Below are positions 7,845 to 15,820 of a DNA stretch of 31,549 nt, piece after piece. Below the pieces are notes generated by a model. The model worked only from the letters and a program-made list of their open reading frames with translations, had not been told where the DNA came from and searched no databases. How positions within the stretch are numbered: the stretch's first letter is position 1; every line of letters begins with the position of its first letter. The DNA is from Gp7-AA6 sp036395755. Its GTDB lineage: Bacteria; Acidobacteriota; Thermoanaerobaculia; UBA5066; Gp7-AA6. The position numbers were made by a program, and so were the translations under genes. Location: contig DASWCZ010000039.1 of NCBI GenBank assembly GCA_036395755.1, positions 1-31,549 of the forward strand, given 5' to 3'.

Positions 7845-8695
7845 CCGTTCTCCCGCCGGCAGCCACTCAAAGCCCACCGGCGCGTCCGTAGCTTCGTCAC
7901 GACCTCGCCCTCTTGCTCCGTCGGGATCCCGGACACGATCAAGCGTCCCTTCGAGGCGACTCGGGCGAAGATTGCCGCGCGCATCGGGAGGAGCTCCTCG
8001 GGGAGCAGGTTGGCGACGACGATCGGGAAAGTTCCCGCGAGCGCATCCGGGGTGCATGCCGCGAGCACTACTCGCGCGCCGAAGGCATGCCGGCGGACGT
8101 TCTCGCGAGCCAGGAAGATCGCCTCCGGATCGGAGTCGAACGCGACCGCCAGGCTCGCCCCGAGAGCGGCCGCGGCCAGCGCGACGATCCCGGATCCTGT
8201 TCCGACGTCCAAGAGGCGCCGGCCCTCCAGCGGTTCTTCCTCGAGCGCCAGAAGGGCGAGCTGCGTCGACTCGTGCTGACCGGTCCCGAACGCGCAGGAG
8301 GCGGGGAGCGCGAGCGCGATGCGTCCCGGCGGCGCCGGCGAGTCCGAGACCTCGCCGGGATCGATCCAGAATCGTTTCCCGACCGGGAACGGGCGCGACG
8401 CGGCACGGTACGCTTCGAGCGGATCTTCTTCCGCGAGGTCCGTGACGAGCTCGTGCCGGACTTTCGCTGCGGCGAGCGCACTGCCCGCCGCCCGGGCGGC
8501 CCGCGCTTCCCGGTAGTAGGCGACGAGGTCGGGCCCCCGCTCCAGGAAGCCGAGAGGATCGAACAGAGACAGCAGACCGACGACCGCGTCGTCTTTCGCC
8601 TTGCGTCGAATGGTCAGGCGGGAATACTTGAGACGGGACAGCTGTCGACTTTCACGAGAAGATCTTCTTCGCCCGATCGAACACCTTGTTGCCAC
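7814..8695 (-). CDS. prmA: Ribosomal protein L11 methyltransferase PrmA
   Basis: SAM-dependent class I methyltransferase that trimethylates ribosomal protein L11. Seen: CAFGTGQHESTQLALLAL (PrmA signature), SAM motif I LLDVGTGSGIVALAAAALGA, and post-motif VVANLLPEELLPM (N-L-L in place of N-I-L). The N-terminal region is less conserved than usual. Start: the only standard codon is GTG at 8695, which overlaps the end of dnaJ by 44 bases and adds about 20 atypical residues; the recognisable protein begins around LKYSRLTIR, so translation might start at a CTG near 8640 instead. Overlaps rsmE at its 3' end by 31 bases. Confidence 0.88.
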   Translation of the reverse strand: MATRCSIGRRRSSRESRQLSRLKYSRLTIRRKAKDDAVVGLLSLFDPLGFLERGPDLVAYYREARAARAAGSALAAAKVRHELVTDLAEEDPLEAYRAASRPFPVGKRFWIDPGEVSDSPAPPGRIALALPASCAFGTGQHESTQLALLALEEEPLEGRRLLDVGTGSGIVALAAAALGASLAVAFDSDPEAIFLARENVRRHAFGARVVLAACTPDALAGTFPIVVANLLPEELLPMRAAIFARVASKGRLIVSGIPTEQEGEVVTKLRTRRWALSGCRRENGWTCVILEHG

Positions 8696-9758
8696 CGCCG
8701 ACCGGCGCGCCGATCAACTCAGCGTACTCGCGAAGCAGCTCCTTCTCCTTCGCCGTCGGCCTCTCGGGAACGGCGACGCCGGCCCGGATTACCAGGTCGC
8801 CGCGGCCGCTCCTGCCCAGGCGTCCGAGGCCGCGCCCTTTCAACTTGATCTCCCTTCCGGCCTGCGTGCCGGCGGGGATCGTCACCTTCTCCGGCTCCCC
8901 GTCCAGGGTTGGCACCGAGATCTCTCCGCCCAGGGCGAGCGTCGGGAAGGGCAGGGTCAAAGCGAGGAGGAGGTCGTCGCCGTCGCGGGCGAAGATCTCG
9001 TCGGGGAGAATGGTCAACACGACGTAAAGGTCGCCGGAAGCGCCTCGGGCCGGACCCGCGTCGCCTTCGCCCGCCAGGCGAAGGCGTGATCCGGTCTCGA
9101 CTCCTGCCGGAATCCGGATCTCCAGCTTGTGCTGCCCGCGCTTCCTTCCCTCTCCCTTGCACTGCCGGCACGGCTTCTCGATGATTTTTCCTTCCCCGCC
9201 GCAGTTGGGACACGGACGCGTGACCACCAGGAAACCCTGGGAGATGCGCTGGCGACCGCGGCCGCGACACGCCGAACACGTCACCGGAGACGTGCCCTTC
9301 TCCGCGCCCGATCCCCCGCAGTCGCCGCACCGCTCGAGACGCGAAACGACGATGGGGGCATCGATGCCAAACGCCGCGTCCTTCAGCGTGATGTCCATCC
9401 GGTAGACGAGATCGCTGCCCGCCATGCGCCTCTCGCGGGGGGCCGAGAAGCCGAAGAGCTCGCCGAAGAGATCGGTGAAGTCCGCGAACGTGGACGGATC
9501 GAACCCGCCGAAGCCTCCGCCGCCGGCCGATCCGACGCCGGCATGACCGAAGCGGTCGTAGCGCTGCCGCCGCTCCGGATCGGAAAGCACCGCGTACGCC
9601 TCGGATGCCTCCTTGAACTTCTCCGAAGCCGCCGGGTTGTCCGGATTGCGGTCCGGGTGGTACTGCAGGGCGAGGCGTCGGTATGCCGACTTCAACTCGG
9701 CCGTCTCCGCCTCGCGGGAGACACCCAGCACCTCGTAGTAGTCGCGCCGGGTCGGCAT
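8652..9758 (-). CDS. dnaJ: Chaperone DnaJ (type I Hsp40)
   Basis: Co-chaperone that delivers unfolded clients to DnaK and stimulates its ATPase. 368 residues. Domains in order: J-domain with YHPDRNPDNP (HPD triad) near residue 33, Gly/Phe-rich stretch GGGGFGGFDPS near 78, and a zinc-binding region with four CxxCxGxG modules (CGDCGGSG, CSACRGRG, CPNCGGEG, CRQCKGEG) between about 142 and 210, then the two substrate-binding beta domains. The ATG at 9758 lies 2 bases after the dnaK stop, so the genes are translationally coupled. The last 44 bases overlap the annotated prmA start. Confidence 0.97.
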   Translation of the reverse strand: MPTRRDYYEVLGVSREAETAELKSAYRRLALQYHPDRNPDNPAASEKFKEASEAYAVLSDPERRQRYDRFGHAGVGSAGGGGFGGFDPSTFADFTDLFGELFGFSAPRERRMAGSDLVYRMDITLKDAAFGIDAPIVVSRLERCGDCGGSGAEKGTSPVTCSACRGRGRQRISQGFLVVTRPCPNCGGEGKIIEKPCRQCKGEGRKRGQHKLEIRIPAGVETGSRLRLAGEGDAGPARGASGDLYVVLTILPDEIFARDGDDLLLALTLPFPTLALGGEISVPTLDGEPEKVTIPAGTQAGREIKLKGRGLGRLGRSGRGDLVIRAGVAVPERPTAKEKELLREYAELIGAPVGGGNKVFDRAKKIFS

Positions 9759-9760
9759 CT

Positions 9761-11602
9761 CTACGATCCCGGCGCGGCCACTTCGCCGGCGCCGGCGGCG
9801 GCGCGCTGCAGCATGACGCGGGTCAGGACCTTCGAGACCCCCTGCATGTCGAACAGGGCCTCGTTCAATTCGTCGCGGGACTCACTCGAAGCGATCTCGC
9901 GCGAGCGCAGCAGAGTCTCTTCGATGCGCTCCCTCTCGTCCGGCGCGAGCGCGGAGGAAAACTCCGTCAGCACCCGTTCGTTCGACGACAGCATTCCTTC
10001 GAGTCGGTTGCGCATCTGGGCAAGCTCACGCCGGTCGTTGTCCGCGGCCGCGAAGGTCTCGGCCTCGCGGATGATCCGGTCGATCTCCGACTTCGAAAGG
10101 CCGCCGGCCGGGTTCAACTGCATCCCCTGCGCCTTGCCGGTCGCGAGGTCGCGCGCGGAAACGTGGACGATCCCGTTCGAATCGATGGCGAACGTCACCT
10201 CGATCTGGGGGACGCCACGGGGCGCCGTCGGCAGGCCGACGAGCTCGAATCGGCCGAGAGACTTGTTCTCCCGGGCGAGCTCGCGCTCCCCCTGCAACAC
10301 GTGGATCTCCACGACCGACTGGTTGTCGGCCACCGTGGTGAAGACCTTGGTGTTCTTCGTCGGGATCGTCGAGTTGCGCTCGATCAGTTTCTCGAACAGG
10401 CCCCCGTGGGTCTCGATCCCGAGCGAGAGCGGCGTCACGTCGAGGAGGACGACTTCCTTGATCTCGCCCTTCAGCACGCCGCCCTGGATCGCGGCGCCGA
10501 TCGCGACGACCTCGTCCGGATTGATCTCCCGCGACGGGTCCCTCCCGAAGAGCTCCGCGACCATCCGCTGGACCTTCGGGGTGCGGGTCTGTCCTCCGAC
10601 CAGGATGACCTGGTCCACGTCGGACGGCTGCATCTTCGCCGAAGCGAGCGCATCGAGGCACGGCGCCGCGGTGCGGTCGATCAGGTCCGCGACGAGCTGC
10701 TCGAACTTGTCCCGGGTCAAGGTCCGACTGATGTGCTTGGGTCCCGAAGCGTCGGCCGAGATGAACGGGAGAGTGATGGTCGTCTCCATCGCGCTCGATA
10801 GCTCGCACTTCGCTTTCTCTGACGCTTCCTTCAGGCGCTGCAGCGCCATGCGGTCCTGCTTCAGATCGATGCCTGCGGACTTCTGGAAGTCTTCGAGGAG
10901 CCAGTCCATGATCTTCTTGTCGAAGTCCTCGCCCCCCAGGTACGTGTCGCCGGCCGTCGCTTTCACCTCGTAGATTCCGTCGCCCAGCTCCAGGATCGAG
11001 ATGTCGAACGTTCCCCCGCCCAGGTCGTACACCGCAACGATCTCGCTCCCTTTCCGGTCGAGGCCGTACGCGAGCGCCGCCGCGGTCGGCTCGTTGATGA
11101 TCCGCAGGACGTCCAATCCCGCGATCCGCCCCGCGTCGCGCGTGGCCTGGCGCTGCGCATCGTCGAAGTACGCCGGCACCGTCACGATGGCTTCGGTGAT
11201 CTCCTCGCCCAAGACTTCTTCCGAGAATTCCTTGATCTCGTGGAGGATGAAGGCGGAGATCTCCTCGGGGCTGTATTCGTGGCCGCGCGATCGGATCTTC
11301 ACGTCGCCGTTCGCGGCTCGAACGATCTCGTACGGGAGAATCTGCCGCGCGTGCGCGGTCTCCTGGGAGTCGAACTTCCGACCGACGAGACGCTTGACCG
11401 CGAACACGGTGTTCAACGGGTTCGTGATCGCCTGGCGCTTCGCGATCTGACCGACGAGCCGGTCGCCCTCTTCGGTGAACGCCACGATCGAAGGGGTCGT
11501 GCGGCTGCCCTCCCGGTTCGCGAGGACCTGGGGCGAGGTGCCTTCGACGGCGGCCACGCAGCAGTTCGTCGTCCCGAGGTCGATGCCGAGGATCTTGCTC
11601 AC
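9761..11602 (-). CDS. dnaK: Chaperone DnaK (Hsp70)
   Basis: ATP-driven Hsp70 chaperone. 613 residues, about 25 shorter than E. coli DnaK, mainly because the disordered tail is short (ends AGAGEVAAPGS). Seen: GIDLGTTNCCVA at residue 6, PAYFDDAQRQATRDAGRIAG near 130, VYDLGGGTFDISIL near 180, VILVGGQTRTPKVQ near 322, and the linker VVLLDVTPLSLGIET near 372 before the substrate-binding domain. Start is GTG at 11602, one base after the grpE stop. Third gene of hrcA-grpE-dnaK-dnaJ-prmA-rsmE. Confidence 0.97.
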   Translation of the reverse strand: MSKILGIDLGTTNCCVAAVEGTSPQVLANREGSRTTPSIVAFTEEGDRLVGQIAKRQAITNPLNTVFAVKRLVGRKFDSQETAHARQILPYEIVRAANGDVKIRSRGHEYSPEEISAFILHEIKEFSEEVLGEEITEAIVTVPAYFDDAQRQATRDAGRIAGLDVLRIINEPTAAALAYGLDRKGSEIVAVYDLGGGTFDISILELGDGIYEVKATAGDTYLGGEDFDKKIMDWLLEDFQKSAGIDLKQDRMALQRLKEASEKAKCELSSAMETTITLPFISADASGPKHISRTLTRDKFEQLVADLIDRTAAPCLDALASAKMQPSDVDQVILVGGQTRTPKVQRMVAELFGRDPSREINPDEVVAIGAAIQGGVLKGEIKEVVLLDVTPLSLGIETHGGLFEKLIERNSTIPTKNTKVFTTVADNQSVVEIHVLQGERELARENKSLGRFELVGLPTAPRGVPQIEVTFAIDSNGIVHVSARDLATGKAQGMQLNPAGGLSKSEIDRIIREAETFAAADNDRRELAQMRNRLEGMLSSNERVLTEFSSALAPDERERIEETLLRSREIASSESRDELNEALFDMQGVSKVLTRVMLQRAAAGAGEVAAPGS

Positions 11603-11603
11603 G

Positions 11604-12215
11604 CTACCCGTGCTCTTCTTCCGGGCGATTCTCGCCGGACGCCTCGCCCGGACGGACCGCGACCTTGACCAGCGCCGGAAGGATCAGCCGGTCGCCGATC
11701 GTGTAGCCCTTCCGCAGGACTTCGAGAATCGTGTTCGGGGGGGCATTCGACTCCTCGGTCGCGACCGCCTCGTGGAGATTCGGGTCGAAACCGCCGGCCG
11801 TATCGACCTCGCGCAGCCCGTGCTTGCGCCAGAGGTCGGTCAGCTGCCGGTGGATGAGAAGGATGCCCTGGCCGAAGTCGCTCTCGAGATCCTTGGAGGA
11901 GGCGTGCGACAGCGCGCGTTCGAAGCTGTCGACGACCGGCAGGAACTCCCGGGCGAGGTCGGCGAGGGCGAGCCGACGGGACTCGGCCTTCTCGCGCTCA
12001 CTTCTCTTGCGCAAATTCTCGAACTCGGCGAGCTTGCGGAGGTGACGCTCTTTCAGCTCCTCCAAGTCGTGCTGAACCGACTTCAGCTTCTCCTCGGCCG
12101 CGGCGATGGCCGACCGCTCTTCCTCCGCGAGCGCGGCGTCGAGCGACTCGCCCGTGTCTTCCAGGAGGATGCGGTCCTCGTCCTCGGCGTCATTCCGCCG
12201 GTCGCGGTCAACCAT
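11604..12215 (-). CDS. grpE: Nucleotide exchange factor GrpE
   Basis: Dimeric factor that releases ADP from DnaK. 203 residues. The N-terminus is acidic and charged (DAEDEDRILLEDTGE), followed by a long coiled coil from about residue 35 to 90 (AAEEKLKSVQHDLEELKERHLRKLAEFENLRKR in family-typical spacing) and the C-terminal beta domain with the signature HEAVATEE and VLRKGYTIGDRLILPALVKVA. The ATG at 12215 overlaps the hrcA stop by 8 bases, implying coupled translation. Confidence 0.95.
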   Translation of the reverse strand: MVDRDRRNDAEDEDRILLEDTGESLDAALAEEERSAIAAAEEKLKSVQHDLEELKERHLRKLAEFENLRKRSEREKAESRRLALADLAREFLPVVDSFERALSHASSKDLESDFGQGILLIHRQLTDLWRKHGLREVDTAGGFDPNLHEAVATEESNAPPNTILEVLRKGYTIGDRLILPALVKVAVRPGEASGENRPEEEHG

Positions 12216-13272
12216 GCGGGGGCTCCCGCCGACGGTTCTCGCGGCTCTCGAGCCGCTCGGAGAGCGCGCGGCCGAGGAGCTCGACGACCGGGATCACCCG
12301 CGGATACTCGCGCCGGGCCGGTCCGATCACTCCGAGCATTCCGGTCAGTCTCTCGCCCGGGCCATACGACGTCAATACGGCCGACAGCCGCGGATCGGAC
12401 GCGAGGCTCGCCTCGGAACCGAGGACGACGCACGTTTCTCGAGCGTCGAGGTACCGCGTGACGAGATCGAGCAGGCGCGCCTTCTCGTCGAACGCGCGGA
12501 AGATCCTCTTCAAGCTTTCGACGTCGGAGAACTCCGGCTTGTCGAGCAGCTTCGAGGCGCCGTCGACGTAGACGTGCTGCTCCCCCTCCCGCGCGTCGAG
12601 CGCGAGCCGGGCGAGATCGAGCGCGCGCCCGAGCATCCGATCGCAGGCCGCCTTCTCTTCGGTCACCTCGTCTTGCAGGCTCCGCCGCACCTCGTGGAGC
12701 GTCCTGCCGGCATACTCCCGGCTGAACCGTTCGCTCGCGTCATCGAGCTCCCGCGAGGTGTAGTCGCCCCCGGTCTCGATGACCCGGGACAGGACGACGT
12801 CGGGCTCGTTGACCTGCACGACGAGGACTTTTCCGGGCGCGACCGAGAGAAACCTCAAGGTCTTCAACACGGTGTGGAGCGCATCGGGCGCAACCACGAA
12901 CCCGACCTCCCCGGAAAGGCGTGAGAGCAACCGGGAGGCGGTCTGGAAGAGACCGGTGACCTCCGGCCCGGCGGACGCCAGATCCAGGTCCACCTGCTCG
13001 CGGACTCCCTCGTTGATCCGCCGGTTCCTCACGAGCTCGTCGATGTACAGCCGATAGGCGCGATCCGTCGGCACCCGCCCCGCGGAGGTGTGCGGCTGCG
13101 CGAGATAGCCGCCGTCGGTCAGGTCCGCCATGATGTTGCGGATCGACGCCGGGGAGAGGTGGAACCGGCTCGACTTGAAGAGCGTCCGGGAAGAGACGGG
13201 CCTGCCGGTGTCCACGTGGACCCGGATGATCTCTTTCAAGATCGCCTGACTGCGCGTGTCAAGTGTGCTCAT
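12208..13272 (-). CDS. hrcA: Heat-inducible transcription repressor HrcA
   Basis: Repressor of class I heat-shock operons; it binds the CIRCE operator and is thought to be kept active by GroEL. 354 residues. Seen: N-terminal winged helix (RSQAILKEIIRVHVDTGRPV, then LSPASIRNIMADLTDGGYL and PHTSAGRVPTDRAYRLYID), a GAF-like core, and the C-terminal block VIGPARREYPRVIPVVELLG. ATG at 13272 lies 10 bases downstream of the CIRCE half-site. As the first gene of its own operon it is autoregulated. No groES/groEL operon is in the window, so where GroE is controlled is not visible. Confidence 0.96.
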   Translation of the reverse strand: MSTLDTRSQAILKEIIRVHVDTGRPVSSRTLFKSSRFHLSPASIRNIMADLTDGGYLAQPHTSAGRVPTDRAYRLYIDELVRNRRINEGVREQVDLDLASAGPEVTGLFQTASRLLSRLSGEVGFVVAPDALHTVLKTLRFLSVAPGKVLVVQVNEPDVVLSRVIETGGDYTSRELDDASERFSREYAGRTLHEVRRSLQDEVTEEKAACDRMLGRALDLARLALDAREGEQHVYVDGASKLLDKPEFSDVESLKRIFRAFDEKARLLDLVTRYLDARETCVVLGSEASLASDPRLSAVLTSYGPGERLTGMLGVIGPARREYPRVIPVVELLGRALSERLESRENRRREPPHG

Positions 13273-13282
13273 GAATTCGCTT

Positions 13283-13309
13283 CTGGCACTCTCGCGCGGA
13301 GAGTGCCAG
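13283..13309 (-). promoter_or_regulatory. CIRCE operator (HrcA binding site)
   Basis: Perfect 9-9-9 inverted repeat CTGGCACTC - 9 bases - GAGTGCCAG, extendable by one pair (13282 T and 13310 A). It matches the CIRCE consensus TTAGCACTC-N9-GAGTGCTAA in the GCACTC core and spacing. It lies between the -10 box (13319-13314) and the hrcA ATG (13272), covering the expected transcription start, so bound HrcA would block initiation. Confidence 0.95.
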
Positions 13310-13313
13310 ATTC

Positions 13314-13342
13314 AGGGTAGCGGCGGGAGCGGTTTCAGTCAA
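13314..13342 (-). promoter_or_regulatory. Promoter of the hrcA-grpE-dnaK-dnaJ operon
   Basis: Minus strand: TTGACT (13342-13337), 17-base spacer, TACCCT (13319-13314), preceded by GC to give GCTACCCT. The predicted start is near 13307, inside CIRCE. The spacing is ideal for a housekeeping sigma factor, in keeping with repression-type (CIRCE) rather than sigma32 control. Confidence 0.75.
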
Positions 13343-13364
13343 GGACGCGGAGTTCGCCAGGTCG

Positions 13365-13370
13365 TAGACT
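13365..13370 (+). promoter_or_regulatory. Putative -10 box of the DUF2520 gene
   Basis: TAGACT ends 7 bases before the GTG at 13378, which has no Shine-Dalgarno. If used, transcription would begin at or next to the start codon (leaderless mRNA). It is divergent from the hrcA promoter, 22 bases away from its -35 box. Confidence 0.4.
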
Positions 13371-13377
13371 CCGCGCC

Positions 13378-14298
13378 GTGTCGGAGGATCTCGAAGATCC
13401 CGCGATCGTTCTCGTCGGTCCCGGCCGGGCGGGCCGCGCGTTCGCGCGCTCCTGGACCGCGGCCCGCGGCCGAATCGTGCTGGCGGGGCGCGACGCGGAC
13501 GCAACGCGAAGATTCGCGGCCGAGCTCTCGGGAGCGGAGGCGCGGGATCTCGGCGACGGCGGCTCGCTCGGCGGCGACGTCCTCATCCTCTCCGTTCCCG
13601 ACGACGCGATCGCTCGGGTCGCGGCCGCTCTTGTTCCGAGGGGCACCTGGCGGTTCGCCCTCCATTTCTCGGGGGCGCTTCCGAGCAGCGTCCTCGCTCC
13701 GCTCGTCCCCGCAGGCGCGAAGCTCGCGTCCTTACACCCTCTCCGCGCATTCAGCGGCGCGTCCCGCGAAAACTGGAAAGACGCCTTCGTGGCCGTCGAA
13801 GGGGACGAGCCCGCGGCGGAGGCGGCCGCCGCGATCTGCCGCCGGGTCGGCGCGCGCCCGCGGGAGATCCTCGCTCTCGGCAAGCCGCTCTACCACGCGG
13901 CAGCGACGCTCGCCGCGGGAGGATCCGCGTCTCTCCTGTCTTTCGCGGCGCGGGCGTGGGCGAGCGCCGGGCTCGACGAAGAAGAAGGCCGCGTCGCGCT
14001 GGCAGAGCTCGCGCGCACCGCGGTCGAAGCGATCGGGCGGCTCCCTTTCGAAAAAGCGATGACGGGACCGGTCGCGCGGCGCGACGCCGCGACGGTCCGG
14101 CTTCACAAAGACGCCCTTGCCGACCGGCCCGATCTGGCCGCGCTCTACGCACTCCTCGCGCGGGAGACGCTGCGGCGGACGCCCGACCGCGGCAAAGAGG
14201 GGGAGATCGGCGCAATCCTGGGCTTTGCGGAGGGCGCCGGGTCCCCGAACTCGTCCGAGAGGGGAAAGAAATCGGACACCCGCGGCCCAAACGGTTGA
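13378..14298 (+). CDS. Rossmann-like / DUF2520 domain protein
   Basis: 306 residues. The N-terminal half is a Rossmann NAD(P)-binding fold: IVLVGPGRAGRAFARSW carries the GxGxxG loop at about residues 14-19, then VLILSVPDDAIARVA near 68 and SLHPLRAFSG near 116. The second half is the helical DUF2520 domain with PLYHAAATLAAGG near 166 and LPFEKAMTGPVARRDAATV near 220. Such proteins resemble 6-phosphogluconate dehydrogenase-like and ketopantoate reductase-like enzymes; they are often near panC/panD, which are not seen here, so the substrate is unknown. The last 25 residues (NSSERGKKSDTRGPNG) are hydrophilic and probably unstructured. The GTG start at 13378 gives the best N-terminus. Transcribed divergently from hrcA. 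Confidence 0.85.
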   Translation: MSEDLEDPAIVLVGPGRAGRAFARSWTAARGRIVLAGRDADATRRFAAELSGAEARDLGDGGSLGGDVLILSVPDDAIARVAAALVPRGTWRFALHFSGALPSSVLAPLVPAGAKLASLHPLRAFSGASRENWKDAFVAVEGDEPAAEAAAAICRRVGARPREILALGKPLYHAAATLAAGGSASLLSFAARAWASAGLDEEEGRVALAELARTAVEAIGRLPFEKAMTGPVARRDAATVRLHKDALADRPDLAALYALLARETLRRTPDRGKEGEIGAILGFAEGAGSPNSSERGKKSDTRGPNG

Positions 14299-14347
14299 GC
14301 GGACGAGCGAGAAGGCCGCACGGCACGGGCGTTTCCCCCACTCCGGG

Positions 14348-14356
14348 TGCTAAAAT
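14348..14356 (+). promoter_or_regulatory. Extended -10 promoter of the MglA-like gene
   Basis: TGCTAAAAT: a TGn extension directly before TAAAAT, 33 bases upstream of the ATG at 14390. No good -35 hexamer at 17 bases, as is common for extended -10 promoters. The leader contains a small hairpin (GCGGG 14363-14367 with CCCGC 14375-14379). Confidence 0.5.
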
Positions 14357-14389
14357 CCGAGCGCGGGAAGAGACCCCGCCCCGACTAAA

Positions 14390-15697
14390 ATGGTGTTCTT
14401 CAACTACGCCACGATGCAGATGGCGGCCAAGATCGTGTACTACGGTCCAGGTCTGTGCGGAAAGACCACCAACCTGCACCACATCTACGGTCGGACCGCC
14501 CCCGATTCGCGCGGCGAGATGGTCTCGCTCGAGACCGAGACCGACCGGACGCTCTTCTTCGATCTCCTGCCGCTCGACGTCGGAGTCATCAGCGGCTTCA
14601 AGACGCGGGTTCAGCTGTACACGGTCCCCGGCCAGGTCTTCTACAACACGACCCGAAAGCTCGTCCTGAAAGGGGTCGACGGCATTGTCTTCGTCGCGGA
14701 CTCGCAGCGAGCGATGAAGGATGCGAACCTCGAGAGCCTCGCAAACCTGAAGACGAACCTCGCGGAGATCGGCATCGACTTAGATGAGCTTCCACTGGCG
14801 CTCCAGTACAACAAGCGCGACCTCGCGAACGTCCTGACGGTGGACGATCTGCAGAGGGATCTCAACCGGAACGGACTGCACGAGAGCTACGAAGCGAGCG
14901 CGATCCTGGGACAGGGCGTCTTCGAGACTCTCAAAGCGATCTCGAGGCTCACGCTGCGTTCGTTGAAGAAGAGGATGCTCGGAGAAGACCGCGCGGCTCC
15001 AAAGGCGGCGATCCCGGCGGCAGCCTCGCCCCCGAAGATCGCGCCGCCCCCGACCGCCGCCGCGGAACGAACCCGCCCGGTTCCGGTGGAGGACCGGCGA
15101 CCCGCCGAACCCCCGCGCGCGACGATCGTGCTTGCGGCCCCGCACGATTCCGCCGCGGCGCGGGCGCCGGCTCGCGAAGAGTCGCCGACCGAGATCGAAT
15201 TCGAGCCCGCGCAAACCGCGCCGGCCGCACCCGAGCCTCCGGAAGCTCAGGAAGCCCCGGCTCAGGAAGCCGCGGAAGAAATCGCGGATGTTTCGTTCGC
15301 GCAAACGAGGGAGCCCGCGCCGTCGCCGGGAGCCGGAGTCAAACACGTTCGGCTCGGCTCCAACGTCGACATCCTGGCCGAGCTCGAGCGCCTGAGAAAG
15401 AACGCGACGTCGCTGTCGCCCGCGGGCCGTCCGACCCGCCGGGCGGCTTCCGGCATTTCTGTCGACGACCTGCTCGCGAACAGCCTGAACCATCGCAAGG
15501 AAGTGAGCCGGATGTTCGAGCTCGAGATCCCGCGGCGCGATCTCGCTCTCGGCCAGAATGTGACGGTCACGCTGCGATTCGCGGACGGCAACAATCGGCG
15601 GGTCGGCGAAGAGAAGAGCTTCTCGATTCCGCTCGAAACCGCCCAGGATCTCGAGAAGCTCCTCCTCTCGCTCAAGTTTCAGATCTTCGGAAAGTAG
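14390..15697 (+). CDS. mglA: MglA-like small GTPase with long C-terminal extension
   Basis: Ras-like GTPase of the MglA group, which sets cell polarity and positions type IV pilus motors in gliding bacteria. 435 residues; MglA alone is about 195. GTPase domain, residues 1-195: P-loop GPGLCGKTTN (19-28; usually GPGLSGKTTN), switch region DRTLFFDLLPLDVG (52-65), TVPGQVFYN (78-86), VDGIVFVADSQ (96-106), guanine motif NKRD (141-144). Residues about 200-330 are a Pro/Ala/Glu-rich linker. Residues about 335-435 form a second, folded-looking domain (DILAELERLRKN, then FELEIPRRDLALGQNVTVTLRFADGNN and a closing helix DLEKLLLSLKFQIFG) that I do not recognise. No mglB (roadblock GAP) is adjacent. Relation to the two PilT genes in the window is inferred. 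The symbol applies to the GTPase domain only. Confidence 0.88.
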   Translation: MVFFNYATMQMAAKIVYYGPGLCGKTTNLHHIYGRTAPDSRGEMVSLETETDRTLFFDLLPLDVGVISGFKTRVQLYTVPGQVFYNTTRKLVLKGVDGIVFVADSQRAMKDANLESLANLKTNLAEIGIDLDELPLALQYNKRDLANVLTVDDLQRDLNRNGLHESYEASAILGQGVFETLKAISRLTLRSLKKRMLGEDRAAPKAAIPAAASPPKIAPPPTAAAERTRPVPVEDRRPAEPPRATIVLAAPHDSAAARAPAREESPTEIEFEPAQTAPAAPEPPEAQEAPAQEAAEEIADVSFAQTREPAPSPGAGVKHVRLGSNVDILAELERLRKNATSLSPAGRPTRRAASGISVDDLLANSLNHRKEVSRMFELEIPRRDLALGQNVTVTLRFADGNNRRVGEEKSFSIPLETAQDLEKLLLSLKFQIFGK

Positions 15698-15774
15698 GGG
15701 CGTCGAACGGGCGGAAGGCAGCGCCGCCGGACGCTTTTCGCCCCCCGCGCTGTCCTCGTTGCGCCACACGCGAA

Positions 15775-15790
15775 AAAAGCTTTTGCTTTT
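15775..15790 (+). terminator. Weak hairpin after the MglA-like gene
   Basis: Stem AAAAGC / GCTTTT with a TTTT loop, 78 bases after the MglA-like stop, followed by a pyrimidine tract (CCTTCC). The stem is short and AT-rich, so termination would be weak. Confidence 0.3.
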
Positions 15791-15806
15791 CCTTCCGTCC
15801 CGGCAG

Positions 15807-15812
15807 TAACCT
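15807..15812 (+). promoter_or_regulatory. Putative -10 box of the LysM transglycosylase gene
   Basis: TAACCT ends 8 bases before the ATG at 15821, with no Shine-Dalgarno between. TTGCTT at 15783-15788 is a possible -35 with an 18-base spacer. This fits a leaderless transcript. Confidence 0.4.
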
Positions 15813-15820
15813 TTTTCCAG

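Noticed and set aside
9129..10973. A 614-codon plus-strand frame across dnaJ and dnaK
   Set aside because: Opposite strand of two unambiguous genes, no domain seen.
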